A model generated the notes under the pieces. That model saw only the letters and a program-made list of their open reading frames with translations. It had not been told where the DNA came from and ran no database searches. Made by a program: the position numbers and the translations under genes. Shown here piece by piece: positions 8,043 to 16,580 of a stretch of 64,000 nt of DNA. Every line of letters starts with the position of its first letter. Position 1 is the stretch's first letter. Source of the stretch: Granulosicoccus antarcticus IMCC3135 (GTDB taxonomy: Bacteria; Pseudomonadota; Gammaproteobacteria; Granulosicoccales; Granulosicoccaceae); the NCBI RefSeq assembly GCF_002215215.1, contig NZ_CP018632.1, forward strand, positions 1,010,001 through 1,074,000, read 5' to 3'.

Positions 8043-8993
8043 GTGGGCACTGATAACAGATGCCCGTTCATGCCCCAGATATGCCAACCTGAGACCCTGA
8101 TATCACCTGAAGAATTGCCTATCTGGGTGCCCGGAACCGTGATCAGTTCCAGCCAGAACCTGGGATGGAAGGAGGTCTCTCAATGTACCTACCAATACCA
8201 TGGGCAGGATGTTGAGATTCCGCCAATGGAGCGCTTCTTGGTCGTCCGGTATCACTCGGGCGTGACACCGATGGATCGCCAGTTCGATGGGCACTGGACT
8301 CGAACAAAGTGCCAGCCTGGTCATTTTTCACTGCTGTCGCGTGCCGCCGCCTCGCACTGGCACTGGACCGACGATGTAGAAGTCTCACATCTGTATCTGT
8401 CCAATGAGCTGATGTCGCGTGTTGCCAGCGATATGCTGGACAAGGAGGTAAGCGAGATTCTGCTGCACGATGTGTTGCGAGGCTCAGACCCCGTAGTCAA
8501 TCATATCGTCGACACGATGACACTCGAAGCGCGCAGTCAAAATCAGGGTAATGCGCTGTGTGCAGAAGCATTGGGTGTGCAGCTGGCCGTTTATCTGCTG
8601 CGCAGCTACGCCAACTGTATTGAGAAGGAGAGGCCTCTGAGTGGTCAGCTGAGCCAGGCTCAGGTGTCTAGACTGCAAGAATATATCGACGCGCATCTGC
8701 AGGACACCATCACACTGGCCGAGCTGGCAGCGGTGTTGAGCCTGGGTATCTGGACGTTCGGACGTCAGGTGCAACGAACACTTGGTTGTACCGCCCAGGC
8801 ACTGGTGATGAAGCATCGAATCGAGCGAGCTCGAACACTACTGATCAAGGATCAGCTTGCGCTCAAACAGGTCGCCGCAGTCTGTGGTTTTTCAGACCAG
8901 GCCCATATGACACGCAGCTTTCGCACCCACACCGGTCTGACTCCCGGAGCATTCCAGAAATCCGGTAAGCGCTCGCAACAGCCACCTAGCTGA
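8043..8993 (+). CDS. AraC-family transcriptional regulator
   Basis: A 316-residue regulator. The N-terminal about 200 residues form an AraC-binding-like sensory domain (PPMERFLVVRYHSGVTPMDR, CQPGHFSLLSRAAASHWHWTD). The C-terminal about 100 residues carry the two AraC helix-turn-helix motifs: QEYIDAHLQDTITLAELAAVLSLGIWTFGRQVQRTLG and IKDQLALKQVAAVCGFSDQAHMTRSFRTHTGLTPGAF. The start may be the GTG at 8043 or the ATG at 8070. It lies upstream of the Baeyer-Villiger monooxygenase and esterase genes on the same strand with a 256-bp gap. It is therefore the likely activator of those catabolic genes; this is inference from position. Confidence 0.9.
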   Translation: MGTDNRCPFMPQICQPETLISPEELPIWVPGTVISSSQNLGWKEVSQCTYQYHGQDVEIPPMERFLVVRYHSGVTPMDRQFDGHWTRTKCQPGHFSLLSRAAASHWHWTDDVEVSHLYLSNELMSRVASDMLDKEVSEILLHDVLRGSDPVVNHIVDTMTLEARSQNQGNALCAEALGVQLAVYLLRSYANCIEKERPLSGQLSQAQVSRLQEYIDAHLQDTITLAELAAVLSLGIWTFGRQVQRTLGCTAQALVMKHRIERARTLLIKDQLALKQVAAVCGFSDQAHMTRSFRTHTGLTPGAFQKSGKRSQQPPS

Positions 8994-9249
8994 CCAAGGT
9001 ATCAGTCCCGGCACCTTGGCAATCGACGCTCTTGGGCTGCCAGCTGTGTTCAAAGAATTCACCAGAAGATTCAATACCCGCATTCCTCCAGTGCCTACAG
9101 TGATGATCCCGGAACACATAAGTATTGTGATCACGGGTCGCCAGTTGGTCGTCAGGTGCGTCAGGCGCTTCTCTACGAATACCTGATTTGACGCCCGGAA
9201 GGTATCCGCTTGTAGAGGCGGTCACTCATATCCACGAGGAGTTGTAATC

Positions 9250-10893
9250 ATGAATGCACAAGCCAGTAAGCCGGATAGTTCAGCCAGCGGGCAGGCCACA
9301 AGAACCCTGGATGCCCTGATTATCGGAGCAGGTGTTGCCGGGCTCTACCAGCTGCATCAATTACGAGGGCAGGGACTGTCGGTCGGTGCTTACGACGCCG
9401 CTGGAGGCGTCGGCGGAACCTGGTACTGGAACCGCTATCCTGGCGCTAAATTTGATTCTGAGTCCTATATCTATCAGTACCTGTTTTCCGAAAAGCTTTA
9501 CAAAGGCTGGCAGTGGAGTGAGCGATTTCCGGGGCAGCCTGAGATCGAGCGCTGGATGAATTATGTAGCAGATGAGCTGGATCTGAAAAAGGACATCCAG
9601 TTTGATACTCGTATAGACAGTGCTCATTATGACGAACAGCGGCAGCGCTGGGGCGTTGTCACCGATACAGGTGAACTTATCGATACGCAGTTTCTCGTGA
9701 CGTGCTGCGGCATGCTCTCAGCCCCGCTCACCGATATGTTTCCTGGCCAGAAGGAATTCAAGGGCGAGATATTTCATACCTCTCGCTGGCCTCGTGAACC
9801 GGTTGATCTTGCCGGCAAGCGGGTTGGCGTCGTGGGTATCGGTGCAACAGGAATCCAGGTGATTCAGACCGTCGCAGACCAGGTGGACCAGCTCAAGGTC
9901 TTCGTCAGAACGCCTCAGTATGTCCTGCCAATGAAGAACCCATCCTATGGGCCGCAAGAGGTTGCGAAGTACCAGGGGCGGTTGGCGGAGTTGCGCAAGA
10001 CTCTGCCAAATACCTTCGCAGGGTTCGAGTATGACTTCGAGGACGCATGGGCAGATTTGACACCCGAACAACGTCTCGCCCGACTCGAAGATACTCATGC
10101 CGACGGTTCTCTTAAACTCTGGCTTGCCTCATTCGCCGAGATGTTTTTCGATGCAGCAATCAGTGAGGAAGTTTCTGAATTTGTTCGCGAAAAGATGCGC
10201 AAGCGACTGGTTGACCCGGCACTGTGTGAGATGTTGATTCCATCCGACTACGGCTTCGGCACTCATCGCGTACCGTTGGAGACCAACTATCTGGAGGTCT
10301 ATCTTCGAGATAATGTAGAAGCGATACCGGTCAAGGACAATCCCATAGAGCGCGTCGTACCTGAGGGCATACAGACTGCTGACGGCACTATCCATGAACT
10401 GGACGTCATCATCCTTGCGACTGGATTTGATGCCGGCACCGGTGCTCTGACACGCATCGATATCCGTGGGCGTGACAACCGCTCGCTCAAGGAGGAATGG
10501 GGGAAGGATATTCGCACCACCATGGGTTTGCAGATACACGGCTACCCCAATTTGTTTACAACAGCGGTACCTCTTGCACCATCCGCAGCGCTGTGCAACA
10601 TGGCCACTTGCCTGCAGCAACAGACCGAATGGATCAGCAACTGTATCCACTACCTGCGTGACAAGGCACATCGAGTCATTGAACCCTTGGCAGAAACCGA
10701 AGAGCAGTGGGTTCAACACCATGACGAAACGGCCAATGCCACGCTGATCTCGAAGACCGACTCCTGGTATATGGGCAGCAACATACCGGGTAAACCGCGA
10801 CGCATGTTGTCCTATTGCGGCGGAGTTGGCGCTTATAAAACCAAGTGCGATGAGGTGGCGAGTCGCGAGTACGAAGGCTTCAGCATGCAATAA
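9250..10893 (+). CDS. Flavin-binding Baeyer-Villiger monooxygenase (type I)
   Basis: A 547-residue class B flavoprotein monooxygenase. The first Rossmann motif is [12 protein letters not shown] (FAD). The diagnostic type I BVMO fingerprint is complete: F170-x-G172-x3-H176-x3-W180-P181. A second Rossmann motif, [14 protein letters not shown], binds NADPH. The C-terminal [14 protein letters not shown] stretch is the conserved ATG loop. Such enzymes turn ketones into esters or lactones with O2 and NADPH in the cytoplasm. GAGGAG upstream fixes the ATG. The next gene, 68 bp on, encodes a beta-lactamase-fold hydrolase suited to cleave the ester or lactone, so the pair forms a plausible ketone-degradation module. 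The ketone is unknown. Length matches cyclohexanone monooxygenase relatives. Confidence 0.93.
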   Translation: MNAQASKPDSSASGQATRTLDALIIGAGVAGLYQLHQLRGQGLSVGAYDAAGGVGGTWYWNRYPGAKFDSESYIYQYLFSEKLYKGWQWSERFPGQPEIERWMNYVADELDLKKDIQFDTRIDSAHYDEQRQRWGVVTDTGELIDTQFLVTCCGMLSAPLTDMFPGQKEFKGEIFHTSRWPREPVDLAGKRVGVVGIGATGIQVIQTVADQVDQLKVFVRTPQYVLPMKNPSYGPQEVAKYQGRLAELRKTLPNTFAGFEYDFEDAWADLTPEQRLARLEDTHADGSLKLWLASFAEMFFDAAISEEVSEFVREKMRKRLVDPALCEMLIPSDYGFGTHRVPLETNYLEVYLRDNVEAIPVKDNPIERVVPEGIQTADGTIHELDVIILATGFDAGTGALTRIDIRGRDNRSLKEEWGKDIRTTMGLQIHGYPNLFTTAVPLAPSAALCNMATCLQQQTEWISNCIHYLRDKAHRVIEPLAETEEQWVQHHDETANATLISKTDSWYMGSNIPGKPRRMLSYCGGVGAYKTKCDEVASREYEGFSMQ

Positions 10894-10961
10894 CAACAAG
10901 CCGAGTCCGAAGGTATGAACCCCCGAATACAAGCTTGAATTTCACACTACGGAGATTACTC

Positions 10962-12158
10962 ATGAGCAAGACATTCGCACAAACCGCCGCCGATATTCTG
11001 GCCAACACCGTCGCAACTGCCCCCGGAGTTCCCGGGGTTGTTGCCATGGTGACCGACAAAGAGCAGAACATCTACGAAGGGGCCGCCGGCAAGCGCAGTA
11101 TCGGTAAAGACGATGGCATGACGACTGACAGCACCTTCGCCATCTTCTCAACCACCAAGGCTATTACAGCTACCGCCGCCCTGCAGTTAGTGGAGCAAGG
11201 CAAGCTGGATCTGGATGCACCTGCCAGCCAGTATGCACCGGATATTGGCAAGCTTCAGGTTATCGAAGGCTTTGATGGTGATGGGACTCCCAGGTTGCGA
11301 GCCCCGAAACGCGAGATAACCACGCGTATGTTGCTGCTGCACACGGCAGGCTTCGGGTATGACTTCTTTAACGAAACTTACAATCGTCTGGCGCAGGAGC
11401 AGGGCCAGCCCAGTGTCATCACCGCTTCCAAAGAAGCTCTGATGACACCCTTGTTGCGAGATCCTGATGAGAGCTGGGAGTACGGCAGCAACATGGACTG
11501 GTGTGGTCAGGTGGTAGAAGGCATTACCGGTCTGCGACTTGGCGAGGTGTTCCAGAAGCGTATCTTTGAGCCTCTGGGTATCGAGGATATGACATTCGAA
11601 CTCAATGACGATCTGCGTGCGCGACTGGCCATCATGCATGCACGTAACGGAGATGGATCGCTTGCGCCGATGGATTTTGAATTGCCTGACAAGCCGGAAG
11701 TCCACATGGGTGGTCATGGTCTTTACGGGACCGTTGGCGACTATATGCGCTTCATTCGCATGTGGCTCAATGATGGGCGTGGAGAGCATGGCCAGGTGCT
11801 CAAGCCGGAGACCGTACGGATGGCGGAAAAAAACCAGCTCGGCAGCAGAAAGATCTGTGCACTGCCGGGAGTGATCCCTTCATTGTCGAACGATGCTGAG
11901 TTCTTCCCTGGCCAGTCTAAATCCTGGGCATTCAGTTTCATGGTCAACGATGAACAGGCGCCTACCGGACGACCTGCTGGTGCTCTGGGCTGGGCAGGTC
12001 TTGCCAACTTGTTCTACTGGATCGATAGGCAGAGCGGCTATGGGGGTTTTTGGGCGACACAGATTCTACCCTTCGCCGATGCCGCCTCGTTTACCGGCTA
12101 TATGGAGTTCGAGACTGCATTCTATGAGTCGCAGGCAAACTCATCGTCAGCAGGCTGA
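10962..12158 (+). CDS. Serine hydrolase, beta-lactamase class C/family VIII esterase type
   Basis: A 398-residue cytoplasmic-looking hydrolase with no signal peptide. The nucleophile motif S63-T-T-K66 ([16 protein letters not shown]) is present. The tyrosine motif is [22 protein letters not shown]. Near the C-terminus, [20 protein letters not shown] matches the WxG...FWID region of family VIII carboxylesterases. The start at the ATG 10962 is favoured by ACGGAG eight bases before it. It follows the Baeyer-Villiger monooxygenase on the same strand, with 68 bp between. The inferred role is hydrolysis of the ester or lactone that the monooxygenase makes. A beta-lactamase or D-aminopeptidase role cannot be excluded by sequence but fits the context less well. 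Confidence 0.88.
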   Translation: MSKTFAQTAADILANTVATAPGVPGVVAMVTDKEQNIYEGAAGKRSIGKDDGMTTDSTFAIFSTTKAITATAALQLVEQGKLDLDAPASQYAPDIGKLQVIEGFDGDGTPRLRAPKREITTRMLLLHTAGFGYDFFNETYNRLAQEQGQPSVITASKEALMTPLLRDPDESWEYGSNMDWCGQVVEGITGLRLGEVFQKRIFEPLGIEDMTFELNDDLRARLAIMHARNGDGSLAPMDFELPDKPEVHMGGHGLYGTVGDYMRFIRMWLNDGRGEHGQVLKPETVRMAEKNQLGSRKICALPGVIPSLSNDAEFFPGQSKSWAFSFMVNDEQAPTGRPAGALGWAGLANLFYWIDRQSGYGGFWATQILPFADAASFTGYMEFETAFYESQANSSSAG

Positions 12159-12216
12159 ATTTCAGGGTGAAGGGCGCGCCATGTTCCGAGTGCAATCGGA
12201 ACTGGCAGCTTCCCCA

Positions 12217-12717
12217 CTAATAGGCACCCTCACTATAGATCAGTTCGTAGCTGTGGCTATAGATTTCCAGGACATTACCGAACGGGTCTTCCATATAGAT
12301 CATGCGGTAGGGCTTTGATCCAGGGTAGTAGTAACGTGGCTTCTCCATTCGTTTCTTGCCGCCTGCGGCTACAATTCGATCTGCCAGTCCTTCTACATCA
12401 GGATCCTGTACAGAGAAGTGAAAGACGCCGGTTTTCCAGAACTCAAAATTATTTTCAGGATTGACCTGCCCTTTGAATTCAAACAGCTCGATACCGACGC
12501 GATCACCGGTGGACAGATGGGCGATACGGAACTTGTCCCAATTGCTGCCGAATACATCGGTACACATCTCACCAATAGCCGAGTCGTCTTCCGTGATTTC
12601 GGTGGGTTTCATGATCAGGTACCAGCCCATGATCTCGGTGTAGAACTCGACAGCTTTGTCCAGATCCGGTACTGAAATACCGATATGAGAAAAAGTACGT
12701 GGGTAGGTGGGTGTCAT
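12217..12717 (-). CDS. VOC/glyoxalase-bleomycin resistance family protein
   Basis: A 166-residue protein of the vicinal oxygen chelate fold. The N-terminal module starts FSHIGISVPDLDKAVEFYTEIMGWY and the C-terminal module contains GVFHFSVQDPDVEGLADRIVAAGG and RMIYMEDPFGNVLEIYSHSYE. The typical metal ligands (H early in the first strand, H in FHFSV, E in LEIYSH) are present. The family includes extradiol dioxygenases, glyoxalases and isomerases. The substrate is not recognisable. It diverges from a LysR gene (12825) and converges with the esterase gene. It may be regulated by that LysR protein and may process a metabolite of the monooxygenase pathway; both are inferences. Confidence 0.85.
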   Translation of the reverse strand: MTPTYPRTFSHIGISVPDLDKAVEFYTEIMGWYLIMKPTEITEDDSAIGEMCTDVFGSNWDKFRIAHLSTGDRVGIELFEFKGQVNPENNFEFWKTGVFHFSVQDPDVEGLADRIVAAGGKKRMEKPRYYYPGSKPYRMIYMEDPFGNVLEIYSHSYELIYSEGAY

Positions 12718-12790
12718 CAGCTGTTCTCTTGAGTTGTTTGGTGGGGTATCCAGAGAAAAGAGATTACTAAGTGCGTTTAAACAAGTAAAA

Positions 12791-12831
12791 TTATCATTTG
12801 CGATGTTTATGAGTAATATTTGTAATGATAA
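12791..12831. promoter_or_regulatory. Inverted repeat in the VOC/LysR divergent promoter region
   Basis: TTATCATT (12791-12798) and AATGATAA (12824-12831) are perfect 8-bp arms 25 bp apart in an AT-rich stretch. The right arm covers the LysR start codon. Autoregulation and control of the VOC gene by the LysR protein would fit, but spacing is longer than the usual T-N11-A site. Confidence 0.35.
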
Positions 12832-13697
12832 ATCCGGTCTTGTTACGTAGTTTCTGCACGCTCGTCGAGGTAGCGAACTTCACGCGAACGGCGGAACAGC
12901 TGAACATGACTCAATCAGGTGTCAGTCAGCATGTGCGTAAGCTGGAGGATCAGTTTGACCAGCCCCTGCTGATCAGGCATGGCAAACAATTCACGCTGAC
13001 GGATGCGGGAGAACGCTTGTATCGAGAAGGGCGGGAGATCATCAGATCCTTGTCAGATCTGGAAAAACGTGTCGGAGCAGATCCCGCCTATGAAGGCCTG
13101 GTGCGGGTGGTATCTCCTGGCAGTGTCGGGCTCAAGCTCTATCGCCACCTGTTGAATCTGCAAAAGCGACACACCGGCCTGGTGATCGACTATCGCTTTG
13201 CGCCTAATTCTGACGTGGAGCGCCTGATTGCCGAACACAAGGTGGATATCGGATTCATGACAAGTCCATCGACACTGGATGAAGTCAGTTTCAAACCCGT
13301 AGCCGAAGAAGAGCTGCTGCTGGTTACACCCAGTGATGTGTTTGAGCCCAGCTGGGAACAATTATCATCACTGGGCTTTATTGATCATCCTGACGGCGCT
13401 TATCATGCGGGTCTGTTGCTAGGAGCCAATTACCCTGAATTCCAGCACAGTAAGCATTTCAAGCGCGCAGGGTTTTCAAATCAGATTAATCTGATTCTGG
13501 AACCGGTGAGTATGGGGTTGGGGTTTACTGTTTTGCCCTTTCATGCGGTCGCAGCTTTTCCAGAGCCTGATCACATCAGAGTGCATTCACTGGCGCAGAG
13601 TGTCAGCGAGACGCTCTACCTTTGCCTTCATACCAATAAGTTCGTGCCTGGTCGAGTTACAACTGTCATCAGCGAAGCTGAAGCGTGTCTCGAATAG
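12825..13697 (+). CDS. LysR-family regulator (divergent to VOC gene)
   Basis: A 290-residue LysR-type regulator. The N-terminal winged helix-turn-helix is clear: LRSFCTLVEVANFTRTAEQLNMTQSGVSQHVRKLEDQF, then LLIRHGKQFTLTDAGERLY. A periplasmic-binding-like effector domain follows from about residue 90 (GLVRVVSPGSVGLKLYRHLLNLQ, VDIGFMTSPSTL, LLLVTPSDVFEPSW). LysR genes usually control the divergent neighbour, here the VOC gene, across about 107 bp of AT-rich DNA. It ends 55 bp before the convergent second LysR gene; the two regulators are not close paralogues judging from their helix-turn-helix sequences. Confidence 0.92.
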   Translation: MINPVLLRSFCTLVEVANFTRTAEQLNMTQSGVSQHVRKLEDQFDQPLLIRHGKQFTLTDAGERLYREGREIIRSLSDLEKRVGADPAYEGLVRVVSPGSVGLKLYRHLLNLQKRHTGLVIDYRFAPNSDVERLIAEHKVDIGFMTSPSTLDEVSFKPVAEEELLLVTPSDVFEPSWEQLSSLGFIDHPDGAYHAGLLLGANYPEFQHSKHFKRAGFSNQINLILEPVSMGLGFTVLPFHAVAAFPEPDHIRVHSLAQSVSETLYLCLHTNKFVPGRVTTVISEAEACLE

Positions 13698-13752
13698 AGG
13701 CCTGATTGTTTGCCAGTTTCTTTGAGTTCTATCCCGTTGCAAAGCTGTTTTT

Positions 13753-14685
13753 CTACAGGCCGCCGACCAGATTCAGGTCGGGTGTCTTCTGTGCATCAAA
13801 GCAGGCTCGAAGATGATCGGCAGCAGCTTCTGCTGGTTTGGAAATCTGATCCGACAGAATCATGCCCAAGGAATAGTTACCGGGTGAGGGCAGTCCTTCT
13901 TTCTCGCCCAGTGCCACGATGCCATTGATGCAGGCAGAGACCGGAATGGGGGCAACAGCAAGATCGGCCATGATGGCGGCTCGCTGGCCGGCAATATGGG
14001 CACTCATGAAAGCAATGCGGTAATCACGTTTTCCCTGGGTCAGGCTTTTGAGTCCCGCATTGCGCCAGGCACAACCCTCTTCCCAGACAGAAATGGGCAG
14101 TGGGTTTTGTTCATGAGCTACCCCATGTCGGGCGCCGGCCCAGGTCAGCGGTTCTTCGAAAAGAATCTCCATGTCATCGGCCTGTGCCGTATTCGGGGCA
14201 CAAGTGACCATGGCCAGATCAAGCTCTCCAGCGCGTACTTTTCGCCGAAGATTGGTTGAGCTGTCGATCACCACATCGACGGTGATGGCGCAGTGTGTAT
14301 GGGCAAATCGGCACAGTAGATTGGGCAGGGTGTGCTCCACCATGTCATCTGGGGCGCCCAGACGTACCACGCCCACCACGTCAGGTGAGACGAAGGTCGC
14401 CATCATGTCGCGATTCAAGGCGAGCATGCGTCTGCCATGCTGAACCAGTCTCTGGCCATCAGGTGTGGCAATGACCGAGCGGGAATCACGCTTGAACAAA
14501 GGCCGCTCAAGTAGAGCTTCGGCCTTCTTGACCTGCATGGACACGGCGGATGGCGTGCGGAAAAGCACTTCAGCCGCTGCAGAAAAGTTGCCGGTATCAG
14601 CTATCGCCACCAGAGTTCTGAGCGTGTCCAGTTCCAGTAAAGGTAGCTGTTTGGGAATGTCGGAGCTCATACGGCGTATATCCAT
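13753..14685 (-). CDS. LysR-family regulator (divergent to DUF1127 gene)
   Basis: A 310-residue LysR-type regulator. Residues about 15-75 form the DNA-binding domain (LDTLRTLVAIADTGNFSAAAEVLFRTPSAVSMQVKKAEALL, then LFKRDSRSVIATPDGQRLVQHGRRML). The effector domain begins VGVVRLGAPDDMVEHTLPNLLCRFA and continues with GELDLAMVTCAPNT. Two in-frame starts are possible (14685 and 14670); the first has GAAAG close upstream. The start region overlaps a perfect 8-bp inverted repeat, an obvious candidate autoregulatory site. It diverges from a DUF1127 gene across about 117 bp. The target pathway is not known. Confidence 0.92.
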   Translation of the reverse strand: MDIRRMSSDIPKQLPLLELDTLRTLVAIADTGNFSAAAEVLFRTPSAVSMQVKKAEALLERPLFKRDSRSVIATPDGQRLVQHGRRMLALNRDMMATFVSPDVVGVVRLGAPDDMVEHTLPNLLCRFAHTHCAITVDVVIDSSTNLRRKVRAGELDLAMVTCAPNTAQADDMEILFEEPLTWAGARHGVAHEQNPLPISVWEEGCAWRNAGLKSLTQGKRDYRIAFMSAHIAGQRAAIMADLAVAPIPVSACINGIVALGEKEGLPSPGNYSLGMILSDQISKPAEAAADHLRACFDAQKTPDLNLVGGL

Positions 14686-14706
14686 CTTTCACGTTTACTG
14701 AAAGAT
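14684..14706. promoter_or_regulatory. Candidate LysR operator
   Basis: ATCTTTCA (14684-14691) and TGAAAGAT (14699-14706) are perfect 8-bp arms with a 7-base spacer, at the start of the minus-strand LysR gene. A second imperfect dyad, CTATTC/GAATAG, lies at 14718-14735. Palindromes of this size between a LysR gene and its divergent neighbour are typical LysR binding sites. Confidence 0.55.
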
Positions 14707-14802
14707 ACTATCAGAACTATTCGTTTGATGAATAGATGAGTTTGCCGCAAATTGTCTCTCAGGGTCTGCAATCGCAGGACCCGTAGAATTCGGAGAACGA
14801 TC

Positions 14803-15126
14803 ATGGCGACTATCTGCACCGAGCAAAACCGATCGGCTATCAGTGTTCAGTCAAACGGCGAAAAACCCTTCCAGCCAAGCAGGATGTCGCTGTTGCCACA
14901 GTTAGCGACCTTGCGCAGTGCATTCCGGCAATGGCTTGAACTGCGACGTGAGCAGCGGGACAGCCGTGATGCATTTGCGCATCTGCTCAAGCTTGATGAT
15001 GCTCTGTTGCAGGACATTGGCGTTACCCGGGCCGAGGTTCAACGAGCGGCGAAATTGCCTCTGGCTGAAGACGCCGCTCAGGCGCTGTACGAGGCCACGG
15101 GCAGAAGTCGCAACAGACGAGTTTGA
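14803..15126 (+). CDS. DUF1127 (YjiS-like) small protein
   Basis: A 107-residue protein. The C-terminal half is a DUF1127 domain: FRQWLELRREQRDSRDAFAHLLKLDDALLQDIGVTRAEVQRAAKLPL, with the conserved W, R-rich helix and LxDIGxxR motif. The N-terminal about 50 residues are not conserved. The ATG at 14803 is preceded by CGGAG, better than the upstream in-frame start at 14752. DUF1127 proteins are small and basic; some bind RNA or take part in phosphate and carbon metabolism, but most have no known role. A hairpin follows the stop directly (15136-15157), so it is probably a monocistronic unit, perhaps controlled by the divergent LysR protein. Confidence 0.85.
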   Translation: MATICTEQNRSAISVQSNGEKPFQPSRMSLLPQLATLRSAFRQWLELRREQRDSRDAFAHLLKLDDALLQDIGVTRAEVQRAAKLPLAEDAAQALYEATGRSRNRRV

Positions 15127-15135
15127 CGACATGAG

Positions 15136-15157
15136 AGGTCTTGAGTCATCAAGACCT
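15136..15157 (+). terminator. Hairpin terminator after the DUF1127 gene
   Basis: AGGTCTTGA (15136-15144) pairs perfectly with TCAAGACCT (15149-15157) around a 4-base loop, ten bases after the stop codon. The following TGATTAAAG is only weakly T-rich. Confidence 0.6.
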
Positions 15158-15277
15158 TGATTAAAGTGATGAGCCGCCGCTCTGGTAAGAATATTATGCG
15201 AGTATTCTTCTCTTCCAGAAAGCGTCTATCTGCACGCAGCCCTGGCCGCCTGGCTTCGTGGAACAAGAAAGTTTTAA

Positions 15278-16507
15278 ATGGATGAACTGAAGAACATAGA
15301 ACATCAGGACGCAACGGTGCGTATCCTGTTGGCTCATTTGGGGGCTGCCATGATTGCCACCGGTCAGGCTGCGCACGAGATTGAGGCAGAGCTTGTCGAG
15401 GTGGCAGATCGTCTGGGGTATCCACAACTTCAGGTGGCCGTGAGCCCGACGGGGTTGATTCTGTCGCTTTGCAGTGGGGATCCAGCCACGTACGAATCGG
15501 TGGTTGCACCTGTCCGGCTTGATCAGGCGAGCGAGGTGCATCGCATACGCCAGCAATTGATTCGTAGAAAAATGACGCCCGATGATGCTCTGGCTCTGCT
15601 GTCAACGCTTCGTGCCCGGCCTGTGCGCTACTCGGTGTGGCTTGCTCGGCTGGCGTGGGTCATGATCTCTCTCGGTATAGCGCTCATCCTGCAGCCGGGG
15701 TGGGCCAATGCGGCACTTGTCATTGTCTGTTCGGTCGTGGTCTACGGTCTCATGGCTGTGGGAAATCAGGCCCGGGTTCTGGCGTACCTGTTACCGACGG
15801 TTGCAGCGTTCGTCGTGACCATCATCGTTTTCGTCGCCGCAGAATTTGAGTGGATCGAAGGCCCACTAAGGACCATATTGCCGCCACTGGCCCCTCTGCT
15901 GCCAGGCGCGCTGATTGTGACCGGCCTGTCAGAACTAGCGGCAGGTCATATGCAGTCGGGTACCTCACGTCTGAGCTACGGTGTGGTCCAGCTAGGTCTG
16001 TTCGCAGTGGGGCTGATCGCTGCGACCAGCTTACTGAACGTGCCTGCGGAGATGATGGTCAATGTTCGGGTCGACAACATCGGCTGGTGGGCAGCGCCGG
16101 TAGGGCTGCTGCTGATCGCTGTTGGTATCTGTCTGATGGAGAGTATCGAATTGTCGCTAGTGCCCTGGGTATTGTTAGTGTTGCTGATGGCTTTTGGAGC
16201 TCAGCTGAGCGGGCAAACATTAGGGTCGGCTGCTATCGGCGGTTTTTTTGGAGCCATCGCGGCCAGCCTTTGTGCTTCTCTCGTTGAACAGATCCGACCC
16301 GAGTCGGCACGGCTCGTACTTTTTTTACCGGCGTTCTGGCTGCTGGTTCCCGGCAGTCTCGGACTCATCGGCGTTACCACTCTCGTTGCTGATCCGGGGC
16401 GGGCCATCGAGACGGGTCTTGAGGTGGCTACGGTGATTTGTGCCATTGCTCTTGGCTTGCTCATCGGCTCATCGGTGGGGCTGGCTTTGCGTGATCCTCA
16501 GGGATGA
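15278..16507 (+). CDS. ThrE-like threonine/serine exporter family membrane protein
   Basis: A 409-residue inner-membrane protein. The first about 130 residues match the soluble ThrE/DUF1212 domain (LLAHLGAAMIATGQAAHEIEAELVEVADRLGYPQLQVAVSPTGLIL). About ten hydrophobic helices follow, including LAWVMISLGIALILQPGWANAALVIVCSVVVYGLM and PLAPLLPGALIVTGLSELAAGHMQSGTSRLSYGVVQ, the latter characteristic of the family. Both family halves (DUF1212 and DUF3815) are in one chain, as in Corynebacterium ThrE; many gammaproteobacteria split them. It probably exports small amino acids. It stands alone between a terminator-like hairpin and the exopolysaccharide operon. Confidence 0.85.
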   Translation: MDELKNIEHQDATVRILLAHLGAAMIATGQAAHEIEAELVEVADRLGYPQLQVAVSPTGLILSLCSGDPATYESVVAPVRLDQASEVHRIRQQLIRRKMTPDDALALLSTLRARPVRYSVWLARLAWVMISLGIALILQPGWANAALVIVCSVVVYGLMAVGNQARVLAYLLPTVAAFVVTIIVFVAAEFEWIEGPLRTILPPLAPLLPGALIVTGLSELAAGHMQSGTSRLSYGVVQLGLFAVGLIAATSLLNVPAEMMVNVRVDNIGWWAAPVGLLLIAVGICLMESIELSLVPWVLLVLLMAFGAQLSGQTLGSAAIGGFFGAIAASLCASLVEQIRPESARLVLFLPAFWLLVPGSLGLIGVTTLVADPGRAIETGLEVATVICAIALGLLIGSSVGLALRDPQG

Positions 16508-16544
16508 GTTGATATGTACTCTGGAGCTGACAGCAAGATCCCTT

Positions 16545-16580
16545 AGGGTTCGTGAAATAGTTAATTGTTTCACGAGCCCT
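16545..16580. terminator. Stem-loop between convergent exporter gene and EPS operon
   Basis: AGGGTTCGTGAAA (16545-16557) pairs with TTTCACGAGCCCT (16568-16580), with one mismatch and a 10-base loop. It sits between the thrE-like stop (16507) and the end of the flippase gene, so it can serve both strands. The core TTAATTGTTTCACGA recurs exactly at 28749-28763, at the other border of the exopolysaccharide locus. Confidence 0.55.
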
